DNA of 64,000 nucleotides from Rhizobacter sp. Root1238 (GCF_001425825.1 NZ_LMDM01000012.1:83582-147581), one strand, 5' to 3'. Positions 25,016-36,629 are shown, counted from the first letter of the stretch. Notes: generated by a model from the letters alone, not told the origin. A program made the numbers and translations.

Positions 25016-26623
25016 ATGAGTCCCGTCAAGAAGGGATCACCAGAAAGGCAACCCTCCTTGGAACGCGGCGGCGGGCGGCTGTTACTCAAGGGGCATCGCG
25101 GAACGACGGAGAACGGTGTGACAGACAAGATGGGACGGCACACCAGCCTGCGGGGGCGAGTGCCTTCGCTGCACATCAGGAAGCTCCACGGCACCGACGG
25201 CGATGAACCACCTGCCCGCCTGCAGCCGCAGTTCAGGCCGGCCACGCAGAACCGTCTCCCCCCATCAGGCCCCGTGGCCCTGTTCGGCCACGGCCAGGTG
25301 CTGCCGACGACCGTGGCAGATCGGTCGCAGGTCATGCGCTTCAGCCTGCGGGAGGACGGCGGCCCCGGCGCCTGGCTGACCAACGAGATCTTCGATCGCG
25401 GCATCGACACCGACCTGACCCTGTGCTTCGGGTGCCCCGCGCAAGGTGACGAGCAAGGCCCGTTGACAGACGAGGGTGTGAAGTCGCTGGTGGGTTGGAT
25501 CGGTCGGTGGGTGCCGCTTCTGCCCGACGTGCCGATCAAGCTCGACCTCAGCGGCAACCAGATCACGGCGCGCAGCCTGCGGTCGCTCGCTGAATGCCTG
25601 AAGCGTCACCCGAGGATCCAGGGGCTCGACCTGTGCCGCAATCAGGGGCTCACGGGGCTGTTGCCTGCCAAGCCCAAGACTGCCAGAAGGGCCATCGGCA
25701 AGACGTGGACGTCTCCCCGGTCCACCCAGAGGAAGAAACAGCAGCTCACGGCCGGTGAGGCCATCAGGCAATTGCTGGCGACCACCTCGCTTCAGGAGTT
25801 CCGCGTGAGCGATAACCCGTTCAGCCCGGCAGACCGGGCGCTCATCCTCCAGGCGGCCGCAGCCAGCCCCACGCTGTGCAAGTTCGACATGTCGAACTGC
25901 GCGTTGTCTGCGGCCGAAGTGGAGGTATTGATCGGCGAGGTTCCCGGCAAGAAATGGCGCCACCTGGGCCTGGGCACGAACTTGAAGCAGGCCATGGTGA
26001 ACTTCATCGCCAACCATCTCTTGCCGGCGACCCCCACCCTCGTCTCGCTGGACCTGGGAACCACCGAGCCGTATTCGTCGCTCGACGTCATCCCCGTGCT
26101 CCGCGCGCTGGAGAACCACCCCTGCCTGAAGACGCTGTCTCTCGCCGGACACGGCCTGCGGGGCGACGCGAAGATGCTGACGGAAGCATTGCGCCTGAAC
26201 AAGGTCCTGCGCACGCTGGACTTGTCGCGCTGCACCATGGACTGCGCCTTTTTCGAGGCGTTGACCAATTCGCTGAAATGGGGCGCCGCCAGGGATGAAG
26301 CCTCGAAGCCCAACCACGCCCTGACGCGGTTGATCCTGACGACCTTCGACGACCCACTCTTTCCCCGTGACCAACAGGAATCCTTGGCCCGGATGTGCGC
26401 CATCGCGATCGATCGCAACCGCCATCTCACGTTGAGGGCCCATGCGGCCGAGGCCTTCCATGCCGGCCTGTGGTCCTCGCCATGGAAGGGTCTGCCACTG
26501 CCACTTTGTTCGCTCATCGTCGAACAGCTTGGCGATGACAAGACCAGCGTGCGCAACCTGGCGACTGTGGTCCCGGCGCGGGGCGCTCGAACTGCCGGGT
26601 GGAGGGTCGGGAAGCCGGGGTAG
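25016..26623 (+). CDS. Leucine-rich-repeat (RNI-type) protein, possible effector
   Basis: A 535-residue protein. The first 100 or so residues are Arg/Ser/Pro-rich and look disordered, without a Sec signal. Ribonuclease-inhibitor-type leucine-rich repeats cover about 170-440, e.g. IKLDLSGNQITARSLRSLAE, FDMSNCALSAAEVEVLIGEV, LKTLSLAGHGLRGDAKMLTE and LRTLDLSRCTMDCAFFEAL. Near the C-terminus, LPLPLCSLIVEQLGDDKTSV (493-512) recalls an F-box. GC content and codon use look milder than in the neighbours, hinting at acquisition. RNI-type repeats with an F-box-like motif are known from Ralstonia GALA effectors, though there the F-box is N-terminal. No secretion genes are in the window, so an effector role is only a suggestion. 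The start at 25016 is chosen from the ATG shortly after the divergent gene. Confidence 0.72.
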   Translation: MSPVKKGSPERQPSLERGGGRLLLKGHRGTTENGVTDKMGRHTSLRGRVPSLHIRKLHGTDGDEPPARLQPQFRPATQNRLPPSGPVALFGHGQVLPTTVADRSQVMRFSLREDGGPGAWLTNEIFDRGIDTDLTLCFGCPAQGDEQGPLTDEGVKSLVGWIGRWVPLLPDVPIKLDLSGNQITARSLRSLAECLKRHPRIQGLDLCRNQGLTGLLPAKPKTARRAIGKTWTSPRSTQRKKQQLTAGEAIRQLLATTSLQEFRVSDNPFSPADRALILQAAAASPTLCKFDMSNCALSAAEVEVLIGEVPGKKWRHLGLGTNLKQAMVNFIANHLLPATPTLVSLDLGTTEPYSSLDVIPVLRALENHPCLKTLSLAGHGLRGDAKMLTEALRLNKVLRTLDLSRCTMDCAFFEALTNSLKWGAARDEASKPNHALTRLILTTFDDPLFPRDQQESLARMCAIAIDRNRHLTLRAHAAEAFHAGLWSSPWKGLPLPLCSLIVEQLGDDKTSVRNLATVVPARGARTAGWRVGKPG

Positions 26624-28054
<1,431 letters not shown>

Positions 28055-28060
28055 GGCGCG

Positions 28061-28675
28061 TCAGTCCTTCAGCAGGCCCTCGGCGCGCAGCGCCTGTTGC
28101 ACCGCCGGCCGCTCCGACACGCGCGCCATCCAGGCGCGCAGGTTCGGGAAGTCCGACAGCGGGATGCCGAGGAAGTTGCTCCAGTTCACGATCGTGAAGC
28201 CGTAGGCGTCGGCGACGCTGTAGTCGCCGGCCAGGAATTCGCGCGTCGCGAGGTGGCGGTCCATGTCGGCGAAGCGCGCGGCGAGCTTGAGCTTCGCGTC
28301 GCGCTTCGTGCTGTCGGCCGTCTCCTTGTGCCACAGCCACGGGCTGAAGGTCTTGTGCAGTTCGGTGCTGACGAAGGTCAGCCACTGCGTCACGGCCAGG
28401 CGCCGCCGGCCGGCGGGCGCACCGATCAGCGCCTGCGACGGGTCCAGGTCGGCAAGGTACTGCAGCAGCGCCGTGCCTTCGGTCTGGCGCGAGCCGTCGT
28501 CGAACTCCAGCAGCGGCACGTAGCCGCGCGGCGAGATCTCGAAGTAGTTGCCGCCGCCGTCGGCCAGCGTGTGGGTCGCGAGGTCGACCTGGTGCGCCTC
28601 GAAGGTGGCGCCGGTTTCGCGCAGCGCGATGTGAACGGCCAGCGAGCAGGCGCCGGGGGCGAAATAGAGCTTCAT
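28061..28675 (-). CDS. Glutathione S-transferase
   Basis: A 204-residue protein with a thioredoxin-like N-terminal domain (1-80: MKLYFAPGACSLAVHIALRE, cis-proline region GYVPLLEF, glutathione-binding QTEGTALLQYL) and a helical C-terminal domain with VADAYGFTIVNW. It is of the beta-class-like bacterial GST kind, in which a Cys/Ser near residue 10 (ACS) contacts glutathione. It probably conjugates or reduces electrophiles in the cytoplasm; the substrate is not identifiable. The ATG at 28675 starts the fold exactly. The gene is divergent from a LysR regulator, 78 bp away, which may control it. Confidence 0.92.
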   Translation of the reverse strand: MKLYFAPGACSLAVHIALRETGATFEAHQVDLATHTLADGGGNYFEISPRGYVPLLEFDDGSRQTEGTALLQYLADLDPSQALIGAPAGRRRLAVTQWLTFVSTELHKTFSPWLWHKETADSTKRDAKLKLAARFADMDRHLATREFLAGDYSVADAYGFTIVNWSNFLGIPLSDFPNLRAWMARVSERPAVQQALRAEGLLKD

Positions 28676-28753
28676 GGGAAAGTCCTGTTGAGGTTTCGGT
28701 GGCGTCACTCTAGGATTGCGCCGGTGCATCTGAAATAGGCGAAGCGGCAAACG

Positions 28754-29641
28754 ATGACTGCATCCATGCAATCGGGTGGCGGGCCGATCGGCACCGGCGA
28801 ACTGGCGGTGCTGCTGGCGCTGGTGCGGGGCGGCAACCTGGCCGCGGCCGGGCTGCTGGCCGGCGTCGACGGCTCGACGGTGTTCCGCACCGTGCAGCGC
28901 AGCGAGAAGGCGCTGGGGCAGCGCCTGTTCGAGCGCTCGCGCGACGGCTACCGCGCCACCGAGCTGGGCCTGCAGCTGGCGCAGCACGCCGAACGCATCG
29001 AAGCCGAACTGGAAGCCGCGCGTGCGGTGGCGCGGGTCGAGGCGGGGGCGGTCAGCGGGCTGGTGCGCATCAGCACCACCGACACCATCCAGAGCGGGCT
29101 GCTGCTGCCGGCGCTGGCCGGCCTGGTCGCGGCCCATCCGCTGCTGCGGCTGGAGATCACCGCGCGCAACGAGCTCGTCAACCTGTCGCAACGCGAGGCC
29201 GACATCGCGTTGCGCGCGACCGTGAAGCCCCCGCCGCACCTGGTCGGTCGCGAGCTCGGGCCGATCCGCTCGGCGGTGTACGGATTGAAAGGTCGCAGCA
29301 GGGCGAAGGTCGATCTGGCGTCGGCACGCTGGATCGTCGTCGACGATGCGCTGCCCGAGCACCCGTCGGTGCGCTGGCGCAAGAAGCACCTGCCGAAGGT
29401 GGAGCCGGCGCTGCGCGTCAACAGCGTGCAGGCGGTGATCGATGCCACCGCCGCCGGGCTGGGCGTCGGCATCGCACCGCTGTTCAGCGCCGGGCAGCGG
29501 CGCGAGCTGGTGCAGCTCAGCGATCCGCTGGCCGAATGCGAAACGCAGCTGTGGCTGCTGACGCATCCGGAGTCGCGGCACCTGCGGCGCATCGCGGCGG
29601 TCGCGGCGCACCTGGCGAGCCACCTAAAATCCCCGCCATGA
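28754..29641 (+). CDS. LysR-family transcriptional regulator
   Basis: A 295-residue regulator with an N-terminal winged HTH (about 15-75: GNLAAAGLLAGVDGSTVFRT, then RSEKALGQRLFERSRDGYRA) and a LysR substrate-binding domain (about 90-290). A LysR gene divergent from an enzyme gene usually controls that enzyme, here the GST. Its last base overlaps the pyrF start (ATGA at 29638-29641), so pyrF may be read from the same transcript. The HTH is a little diverged at the start of the recognition helix. The inducer is unknown. Confidence 0.9.
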   Translation: MTASMQSGGGPIGTGELAVLLALVRGGNLAAAGLLAGVDGSTVFRTVQRSEKALGQRLFERSRDGYRATELGLQLAQHAERIEAELEAARAVARVEAGAVSGLVRISTTDTIQSGLLLPALAGLVAAHPLLRLEITARNELVNLSQREADIALRATVKPPPHLVGRELGPIRSAVYGLKGRSRAKVDLASARWIVVDDALPEHPSVRWRKKHLPKVEPALRVNSVQAVIDATAAGLGVGIAPLFSAGQRRELVQLSDPLAECETQLWLLTHPESRHLRRIAAVAAHLASHLKSPP

Positions 29642-30468
29642 AATTCACCGACCAGCTGCGCCGCGCGGAACGCCGCAACGATTCCCTGCTCTGCGTGGGC
29701 CTCGATCCCGATCCGGCGAAGTTCCCCGGGGCCTGGAAGGGCGATGCCGGGCGCATCTACGACTTCTGCAGCGCGATCGTCGATGCCACCAAGGACCTGG
29801 TGATCGCCTTCAAGCCGCAGATCGCCTACTTTGCCAGCCACCGGGCCGAAGACCAGCTGGAGCGCCTGATGGCCCACATCAAGCGCGTCGCGCCCGAGGT
29901 GCCGGTGATCCTCGACGCGAAGCGCGGCGACATCGGCCCGACCGCCGAGCAGTACGCCCGCGAAGCCTTCGAGCGCTACCAGGCCGACGCGGTCACGCTG
30001 TCGCCCTTCATGGGCTTCGATTCGCTCGAGCCGTGGCTGCGCTACGGCGACCGCGGCCTGATCCTGCTGTGCCGCACCTCCAACCCCGGCGGCTCCGACC
30101 TGCAGGCGCAGCCGCTGGCGAATGGCACAGGGGGCGAGTTGGTCTACGAACGCGTGGCCCGGCTGGCGCAGGGCGACTGGAACCGCAGCGGCCAGCTCGG
30201 CCTGGTGGTCGGCGCCACCTTTCCCGGCGAGATCGCCCGCGTGCGCGAGCTCGCGCCGACGCTGCCGCTGCTGATCCCGGGCGTCGGCGCGCAGGGCGGC
30301 GATGCGGCCGCCACCGTGCGCGCCGGCTGGCGTGCCGAGGCGCCGATTGTCGTCAACTCGTCGCGCGCGGTGCTGTACGCGTCGAACGGCGACGATTTCG
30401 CGAGCGCCGCCCGCCGCGTCGCCCAGGCCACGCGCGTCGAGCTGAACGCGCACAAGCCGGCCGCCTGA
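29638..30468 (+). CDS. pyrF: Orotidine 5'-phosphate decarboxylase
   Basis: A 276-residue enzyme of the longer (type 2) OMP decarboxylase group, converting OMP to UMP in pyrimidine synthesis. The start MKFTDQLRRAERRNDSLLCV, FKPQIAYFA, the active-site ILDAKRGDIGPTAEQYA (Lys-x-x-Asp tetrad) and the phosphate-binding VVNSSRAVLYAS are all present. The ATG overlaps the LysR stop as ATGA. The family and function are certain. Its coupling to a regulator gene is unusual and may be coincidental. Confidence 0.96.
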   Translation: MKFTDQLRRAERRNDSLLCVGLDPDPAKFPGAWKGDAGRIYDFCSAIVDATKDLVIAFKPQIAYFASHRAEDQLERLMAHIKRVAPEVPVILDAKRGDIGPTAEQYAREAFERYQADAVTLSPFMGFDSLEPWLRYGDRGLILLCRTSNPGGSDLQAQPLANGTGGELVYERVARLAQGDWNRSGQLGLVVGATFPGEIARVRELAPTLPLLIPGVGAQGGDAAATVRAGWRAEAPIVVNSSRAVLYASNGDDFASAARRVAQATRVELNAHKPAA

Positions 30469-30499
30469 AGCACCGCGCCGTCGTGCAGTCCTGCACGAC

Positions 30500-33400
30500 A
30501 TGCCGGCGGAATCGGGAAAACCAGCCCGCATCGGCGGCAGCGCGGTGCCACACTCCGTGGCATCGCGCGGGTGGTTTGTCGATGCGCGGTCCCTCGCCGT
30601 GCCGCTCTCCTCGCCCCTGCCCCTTCTGCCGAGCGAACCCCTGGACCGGATGGTGGCCCGGCTGTTCTTCGGCGCCGGTATCGCGATCTCGCTGATCGGC
30701 GCGCTGATCTACCTCTCTCCGTCCTTGCCGGCGCGCCCTGCGATGCGGGCGCTGCTGGTCGGCGACTGCCTGGCGCTGGCGCTCAGTTTTTCGATCGGGC
30801 TGTGGGCGATGCGCCGCGTCGCGTTGCCGCGCCTCATGCAAGGCATGGGCTGGATCGCGTCGATCGCGGTCCTCATCACCACCATCGGCCTCGGCCAGGG
30901 CGTGCACGCGCTGAACCTCGGCTACCTCGGGCTGCTGATCTGCGTCGTGACCGTGCTCGCGAGCCCGGTCTCGGGCATCGTGCTGGCGCTTGCGATGGCG
31001 GCCGCCGTGGCCGGCCTGGCCGCCGCCCACCACGCCGGCTGGCTGCCCGGGCCGACGGCGATGGCCGGCATCCCGCTGCCGTTGCGCGTGGTCACGCACT
31101 GGCTGATCTTCGGTTCCGCCACCGCCAGCGGGATGCTGATCGCCGGCCTGGTGCGGCGTGCGCTCGGCGAGGCGCGCGACCGCGAGGAGCGCTTTCGCAG
31201 CCTGCTGCTGATGGCCGCCGACTGGTACTGGGAACTCGACGCCGACCTGCGCTTCACCCACATCAGCGACAAGCTGAACCAGTACTCCGGCATCGACGCG
31301 AAGGAACGGCTGGGCCGCCGGCCCTGGGAGATGCCACAGATCGGGCTGGATGCCGACACGCTGGCGCGCCACCGCGCCGACCTGGAAGCCCACCTGCCGT
31401 TCAGCAACCTGATGGCGAGCCGCCCGGGCGAAACCGGCGAGCTGCGCCACAGCGTGGTCAGTGGCCGGCCGCGCTTCGATGCCGACGGCCGCTTCCTCGG
31501 CTACTGGGGGCTGGGCCGCGACATCACGGCCGAGGTCGAGGCGAGGCGCGCCATCGCCGAAAGCGAGGGCCGCTACCGCGAGCTGTTCCGCCTCTCGCCG
31601 ACCGCGCTGGTGCTGCACCGCCACGGCGTCGTGGTCGACAGCAACGACGCCGCCGCGCGCCTGTTCGGCTTCGCGTCGGCCGACGCGATGAAGGGCTTCG
31701 ACCTGACCCGGCTCTACCCGGAAGGCGACGCGCGCGACCAGGTGCGCCGACGCGTCGCGTCGCTCGAGACGCTGCCGGTCGGCGAGGGCCTGGGCGTCGC
31801 GGATTTCGACCTGGTGTCGCTCGACGGCCGGCCGCTGAGCGCGCAGGCTTCGGGCATGCGGGTGAACGCGCCGGGCGGGCCGGCCACGCTGTCGATGTTC
31901 CACGACATCACCGCGCGCGTGCAGGCCGAGACCGCGCTGCGGCGCTCGCAGGCGATGCTGTCGCACCTGGTGGCGACCAGCCCCGACTGCATCACGCTGA
32001 CCGAGGTCGCGAGCGGCCGCTACGTGATGGTCAACGAGAGCTTCACGCGCATCACCGGCTGGCACAGCGACGAGGTGGTCGGCCGCACCGCGCTCGAGAT
32101 CGGCGTCTGGCACCGGCAGGCCGACCGCGAGGCACTGGTCGCAGGCCTGGCCCGCGGCGGCCTGGTGACCGACCTGCCGGCGACTTTCGTGCGGCGCGAC
32201 GGCACGGTGGTGTCGCTGCTGCTGTCGGCGGCACGCTTCCGGATGGACGACCAGGACTACCTGGTGCTGAACGGCCGCGACGTCACCGAGACCGAGCGCG
32301 TGCGGCTGCAGCACGAGGCGATCCTGCAGAACGCGTCGATCGGCATCGCGCTGACGCGCGAGCGCCGCTTCATGCAGGCCAACCCCTGCTTCGAGGCGAT
32401 GTTCCGCTGGCCGCCCGGCGCGCTGATCGGCCAGCCGGGGCAGGTGGTGTGGAGCGACGAGGCGGCCTATGCCGAGATGGGCGCGCTGGTCGGGCCGCGG
32501 CTGGCGCAGGGCGAGCCGGTGGAGGTCGAACGCATGATGCGGCGCGGCGACGGCAGCAGCTTCCTGTGCCGCCTGCTCGCGCAGGCGGTGGACCCGTCGC
32601 ACCCGAGCCAGGGCGGCACGATCTGGATCGCCGAGGACGTGACCGAGCGGCGCGCGTTCGAGCAGGCGCTGGCCCATGCGCGCGACGTGGCCGAGGCGGC
32701 CAACCAGGCCAAGAGCGCCTTCCTCGCGAACACCAGCCACGAGATCCGCACGCCGCTGAACGGGTTGCTGGGCCTGGCGCGGCTGGCGATGCGCCCGGGG
32801 CTCGACGCGCCGCGCCGCGACCAGTATCTGGCGCAGATCCAGGACAGCGCGCAAAACCTGGCGAGCATCATCTCCGACATCCTCGACCTGTCGAAGATCG
32901 AGGCCGGCAAGCTCAGCGTCGAGGCGGTGGCCTTCGACCTGCGCGGGCTGCTGGTGGCGGTGCACCGCGCGTACCAGTCGCTGGCGCAGGCGCGCGGGCT
33001 GTCGCTGCGCCTGGCGATGACGCCGGAGGTGCCGGGCACGGTGCTCGGCGACCCGGTGCGGGTGCGGCAGATCCTCAGCAACTACCTGACCAACGGCATC
33101 AAGTTCACCGAGCGCGGCCAGGTGACGCTGGAGGCGGCGCTCGGCGCGGACGGGCGGGTGCGGCTCGCGGTGCTCGACACCGGCCCGGGCATCGACGACG
33201 CGACGCAGCAGCGGCTGTTCCAGCCGTTCACGCAGGCCGACTCGTCGACGACGCGGCGCTTCGGCGGCACCGGCCTCGGCCTGTCGATCTGCAAGGAGCT
33301 GGCGACGCTGATGGGCGGGCAGGTCGGTGTCGACAGCGCGGTGGGCCGCGGCAGCCGCTTCTGGGCCGAACTGCCGCTGCCGGCGACGCCGGCGCACGAG

Positions 33401-33838
33401 GTCGGCACCGATGCGGAATCGCTCGACGTCGCGTCGCTGGCCGGCGCGCACGTGCTGATGGTGGAGGACAACCCGGTCAACATGATGATCGGCGTCGCGA
33501 TGCTGGAGCAGTGGGGCATCGACGTGGTGCAGGCGGTCGACGGGCTGGAGGCGCTGGTGGCGGTGCGGCGCTCGGTCGACGAAGGCCGGCTGTTCGACGC
33601 GGTGCTGATGGACGTGCAGATGCCGCGGCTGAGCGGCCACGAGGCGGCCCGCAAGCTGCGCGAGCAGCACCCGGCCGACGAACTGCCGATCATCGCGCTG
33701 ACGGCGGCGGCGCTGGTGTCGGAGCGCGACCAGGCGCTGGCCGCGGGGATGAACGAGTTCCTGACGAAGCCGATCGATGCGCACCGGCTGCGACAGGCGC
33801 TGCTGCGGGCCGTGGCCCAGACAGAGCAGCGCCCGTAG
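30500..33838 (+). CDS. Hybrid sensor histidine kinase with multiple PAS domains
   Basis: A 1112-residue membrane sensor. Five or six hydrophobic segments lie between about 51 and 215. Four PAS-type domains follow (about 227-345, 353-472, 475-602, 605-725). Next come a HisKA domain with the H-box NTSHEIRTPLNG (His747), a HATPase_c domain (N-box ILSNYLTNGIKFTE, G-box DTGPGI and GGTGLGLSICKEL) and a C-terminal receiver (VEDNPVNMMIG, phospho-acceptor Asp1038 in LMDVQMP, Lys in FLTKPID). The start is uncertain: the ATG at 30500 has no good ribosome-binding site, and residue 51, just before the first membrane helix, is an alternative. No partner regulator or phosphotransfer protein is adjacent. The signal is unknown. 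Confidence 0.92.
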   Translation: MPAESGKPARIGGSAVPHSVASRGWFVDARSLAVPLSSPLPLLPSEPLDRMVARLFFGAGIAISLIGALIYLSPSLPARPAMRALLVGDCLALALSFSIGLWAMRRVALPRLMQGMGWIASIAVLITTIGLGQGVHALNLGYLGLLICVVTVLASPVSGIVLALAMAAAVAGLAAAHHAGWLPGPTAMAGIPLPLRVVTHWLIFGSATASGMLIAGLVRRALGEARDREERFRSLLLMAADWYWELDADLRFTHISDKLNQYSGIDAKERLGRRPWEMPQIGLDADTLARHRADLEAHLPFSNLMASRPGETGELRHSVVSGRPRFDADGRFLGYWGLGRDITAEVEARRAIAESEGRYRELFRLSPTALVLHRHGVVVDSNDAAARLFGFASADAMKGFDLTRLYPEGDARDQVRRRVASLETLPVGEGLGVADFDLVSLDGRPLSAQASGMRVNAPGGPATLSMFHDITARVQAETALRRSQAMLSHLVATSPDCITLTEVASGRYVMVNESFTRITGWHSDEVVGRTALEIGVWHRQADREALVAGLARGGLVTDLPATFVRRDGTVVSLLLSAARFRMDDQDYLVLNGRDVTETERVRLQHEAILQNASIGIALTRERRFMQANPCFEAMFRWPPGALIGQPGQVVWSDEAAYAEMGALVGPRLAQGEPVEVERMMRRGDGSSFLCRLLAQAVDPSHPSQGGTIWIAEDVTERRAFEQALAHARDVAEAANQAKSAFLANTSHEIRTPLNGLLGLARLAMRPGLDAPRRDQYLAQIQDSAQNLASIISDILDLSKIEAGKLSVEAVAFDLRGLLVAVHRAYQSLAQARGLSLRLAMTPEVPGTVLGDPVRVRQILSNYLTNGIKFTERGQVTLEAALGADGRVRLAVLDTGPGIDDATQQRLFQPFTQADSSTTRRFGGTGLGLSICKELATLMGGQVGVDSAVGRGSRFWAELPLPATPAHEVGTDAESLDVASLAGAHVLMVEDNPVNMMIGVAMLEQWGIDVVQAVDGLEALVAVRRSVDEGRLFDAVLMDVQMPRLSGHEAARKLREQHPADELPIIALTAAALVSERDQALAAGMNEFLTKPIDAHRLRQALLRAVAQTEQRP

Positions 33839-33840
33839 CC

Positions 33841-36129
33841 CTACGAGAGCGGCAAGGCTCGTTGCCGCTTGCCGGTCAGCGCATACAGCGCGTTCGCCAG
33901 TGCCGGCGCCGCCGGCGGCGTGCCGGGCTCGCCCATCCCGCCGGGCGCGCGGGCGCTCGGCACCAGGTGCGTCTCGATGTGCGGGCAGTCGGCCAGCGTC
34001 AGCACCTTGTAGTCCGGAAAGTTGCGCTGCCTGACCGCGCCGCCGTCGATGTCGATGCGGCCGTGCAGCGCCGCCGACAGCCCGAAGATCACCGCGCTCT
34101 CCATCTGCTGCGCGACGATGCCGGGGTTCACGACGGTGCCGATGTCGGCCGCGCAGACCACGCGGTGGATGCGCGGCCGGCCATCGACCAGCGACACCTC
34201 CATCACCTGCGCGACGATGCTGCCGAAGCTCTCGTGCAGTGCCACGCCGCGCGCCTGGCCCACCGGCAGCGGCCGGCCCCAGCCGGCCTTCGCGGCCGCG
34301 AGCTTCAGCACCGCGGCATGCCGGGGCATGTCGCCCAGCAGCCCGAGCCGGAACGCCACCGGGTCCTGTCCGGCCGCCTCGGCCAGCTCGTCGATGAAGC
34401 ATTCGCTGAAGAACGCATGGTGCGAATGCCCGACCGAGCGCCAGTAGCCGACCGGCACGGCGCTGTGCGTCGCGACCTGCGCGATGCGCTGGTGCGAGAT
34501 GCCGTACGGCAGGTCGTACAGGCCTTCGGCCGCGCTCTTGTCGGGCGTGTCGACCGGGCCCGCCAGCGACGGCAGCACGCGCTCGATCCAGCGCGGCGTG
34601 ATCGCATCCCCGGCCGCGGTGATCGTCAGCCCCGAGACCATGCCCTTGCCGTCCAGGCTCGCCTGCATCAGCGCGACGCCGGCCGGCCGGTAGAAATCGT
34701 GGGCGATGTCTTCTTCGCGCGGCCACACCAGCTGCACCGGGTGCCCGCCGCATTCGATCGCGATGCGCACCGCCTGCGCGACGAAATCGACGTCGAGCCG
34801 CCGCCCGAAGCCGCCGCCCAGGTAGGTGACGTGCAGCGTCACCGCCTCCAGCGGCACGCCGGCCACGCGGGCCGCGATCGCGCGCGCCATGTCGGGCACC
34901 TGCGTCGGCACCCACAGCTCGACGCCGCCGTCGTGCACGCGCGCGGTGCAGTTGATCGGCTCCATCGGCGCATGCGCCAGGTAGGGTGCGCGGTACAGCG
35001 ACTCGATCTGCCGCGCGGCGCCGGCGCGCGCCTGCTTCACGTCGCCGCGGGTGTGGAACGCGAAGCCGCCATCGGCCTGCGCCGCCGCGCGCGCGGCCTG
35101 CTCCAGCGCCTCGTCGATGCGCTTCGTGTCGGCCGCGCCGGCCGGCGGCGGGGCCCAGTCGATCTCCAGCGCCTGCGCGCCGCGCCGCGCATGCCAGGTG
35201 CTGCGGCCGACCACGGCCACCGCGGCGGTCGAGCCGGCATACGGCCCGAGCCGCACCACGCGCTGCACGCCGGGCAGCTGCATCGCCGCGTCGACCTTCA
35301 CGCGCTGCGGGCTGCCGCCGAGCATCGGGCAGTGGCGCACCACCGCGTACAGCTGGCCCGGTTCGCGGGTGTCGAGGCCGAAGCGCGCGCTGCCGTTCAC
35401 CTTGGCCGCCAGGTCGGTGCGCGGCGCGGCCGTGCCGATCAGCGTCCAGTCCTTCGGGTCCTTGGTGCGCACATCGCCGATCGGCGTGGCCGCGGCCAGC
35501 TTCGCGAGCTCGCCGAAGTGCGCATGCGGGCCCGACACATGGCTGACGATGCCGCCATGCACCTGCAGTTCCGCGCGCGGCAGTTTCCATTGCAGCGATG
35601 CGGCGCCCAGCAGCTGCGCCCGCGCGGTGGCCGCGGCCAGCCGCAGCACGTCCCACGCGTCGGCGATGCTCGACGAGCCGCCGGTCACGCTGACGCCCAG
35701 TTCGCGCGCGAATTTGCTGACCATCCACTGGCCGGCCTTGACGGTCGTGGTCTCGCGGCCGGGCTCGGTGTCGTCGGGGTGGAAAGGCAGCGCGCCGACG
35801 AACATCGCGACGTTGCCGTACAGCGATTGCGGCGCCGCCTGCACCAGCTTCACGCGCGACAGCGGCGTGTCCATCTCGTCGGCCACCAGCATCGCGAGCG
35901 CGGTGTGCACGCCCTGGCCCATCTCGCTGCGGTTCATCGCGAGCTGCACGAGGCCGTCGGGCTCGATGCGGATCCAGCCGTTCAGCGTCACGCTGCCGTC
36001 GGCGGCCGGCAGCGGGTCGGAGGTGCCGGTGCGGCTGCGCGGCGGCAGCGCGCTCCAGCCGACCAGCAGCGCGCCGCCGCCGGCCAGCGCGCTCAGCAGC
36101 AGGCTGCGGCGTCCGATCGACGGGCTCAT
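33841..36129 (-). CDS. Molybdenum hydroxylase large subunit, isoquinoline 1-oxidoreductase beta-type
   Basis: A 762-residue xanthine-oxidase-family subunit binding the molybdenum cofactor. The N-terminus [20 protein letters not shown] has the twin-arginine look of a Tat signal, so the holoenzyme is probably exported folded. The central GGGFGRR motif and the C-terminal [20 protein letters not shown] (catalytic Glu) are typical of the IorB branch. It starts four bases inside the small-subunit gene's end (ATGA, 36126-36129), so the two are co-translated. It hydroxylates or oxidises an aldehyde or N-heterocycle; the real substrate is unknown. The natural electron acceptor, often a cytochrome c, is not encoded nearby. 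It ends two bases from the kinase stop. Confidence 0.92.
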   Translation of the reverse strand: MSPSIGRRSLLLSALAGGGALLVGWSALPPRSRTGTSDPLPAADGSVTLNGWIRIEPDGLVQLAMNRSEMGQGVHTALAMLVADEMDTPLSRVKLVQAAPQSLYGNVAMFVGALPFHPDDTEPGRETTTVKAGQWMVSKFARELGVSVTGGSSSIADAWDVLRLAAATARAQLLGAASLQWKLPRAELQVHGGIVSHVSGPHAHFGELAKLAAATPIGDVRTKDPKDWTLIGTAAPRTDLAAKVNGSARFGLDTREPGQLYAVVRHCPMLGGSPQRVKVDAAMQLPGVQRVVRLGPYAGSTAAVAVVGRSTWHARRGAQALEIDWAPPPAGAADTKRIDEALEQAARAAAQADGGFAFHTRGDVKQARAGAARQIESLYRAPYLAHAPMEPINCTARVHDGGVELWVPTQVPDMARAIAARVAGVPLEAVTLHVTYLGGGFGRRLDVDFVAQAVRIAIECGGHPVQLVWPREEDIAHDFYRPAGVALMQASLDGKGMVSGLTITAAGDAITPRWIERVLPSLAGPVDTPDKSAAEGLYDLPYGISHQRIAQVATHSAVPVGYWRSVGHSHHAFFSECFIDELAEAAGQDPVAFRLGLLGDMPRHAAVLKLAAAKAGWGRPLPVGQARGVALHESFGSIVAQVMEVSLVDGRPRIHRVVCAADIGTVVNPGIVAQQMESAVIFGLSAALHGRIDIDGGAVRQRNFPDYKVLTLADCPHIETHLVPSARAPGGMGEPGTPPAAPALANALYALTGKRQRALPLS

Positions 36130-36629
36130 GCGCGCGCCTCGTTCGAGCGGTCGGACCGGTGCGGCTCGCCGCGCAGCACGGCTGCGGCGCCCTTGATCGC
36201 CTCGCGGATGCGCGGGTAGGTGCCGCAACGGCACAGGTTGGTGATCGCCGCGTCGATGTCGGCATCGGTGGGCGACGGGTTCTTCGCCAGCAGGTCGGCC
36301 GCGGCCATCAGCATGCCGCTCTGGCAATAGCCGCATTGCGGCACCTGGTGCGCGATCCACGCCTGCTGCAGCGCGTGCGGCTGGCCGGGGGCGCCGAGCG
36401 CCTCGATGGTGCGCACCGGCTTGCCCTGCACGGCCGACAGCGGCGTCACGCACGAGCGCGCCGCTTGCCCGTCGACGTGCACCGTGCAGGCGCCGCAGGC
36501 CGCGACGCCGCAGCCGAACTTGGTGCCGGTCAGCATCAGCACGTCGCGCAGCACCCACAGCAGGGGCATGTCGGGTTCCACCGCGTCGGGCGGCAGCGGC
36601 AAGGTCTGGCCGTTGACGGTCAAATCCAT
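36126..36629 (-). CDS. (2Fe-2S) small subunit of the molybdenum hydroxylase, IorA-type
   Basis: A 167-residue iron-sulfur protein. The ferredoxin-like N-terminal domain has [15 protein letters not shown] plus the preceding GTKFGCG; the C-terminal helical domain has CGYCQSGM and [13 protein letters not shown], so eight cysteines hold two [2Fe-2S] clusters. It carries electrons from the molybdenum subunit encoded next. The ATG at 36629 gives [20 protein letters not shown], the usual start. The two-gene set is transcribed leftward, divergent from the porin gene. Confidence 0.94.
   Translation of the reverse strand: MDLTVNGQTLPLPPDAVEPDMPLLWVLRDVLMLTGTKFGCGVAACGACTVHVDGQAARSCVTPLSAVQGKPVRTIEALGAPGQPHALQQAWIAHQVPQCGYCQSGMLMAAADLLAKNPSPTDADIDAAITNLCRCGTYPRIREAIKGAAAVLRGEPHRSDRSNEARA

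Noticed and set aside
30353-36265. Very long minus-strand frame (1970 codons) across the kinase and molybdenum hydroxylase region
   Set aside because: It is low-complexity, Arg/Ala/His-rich, and runs antisense to the hybrid kinase and out of frame with the hydroxylase genes, both of which have clear domains.
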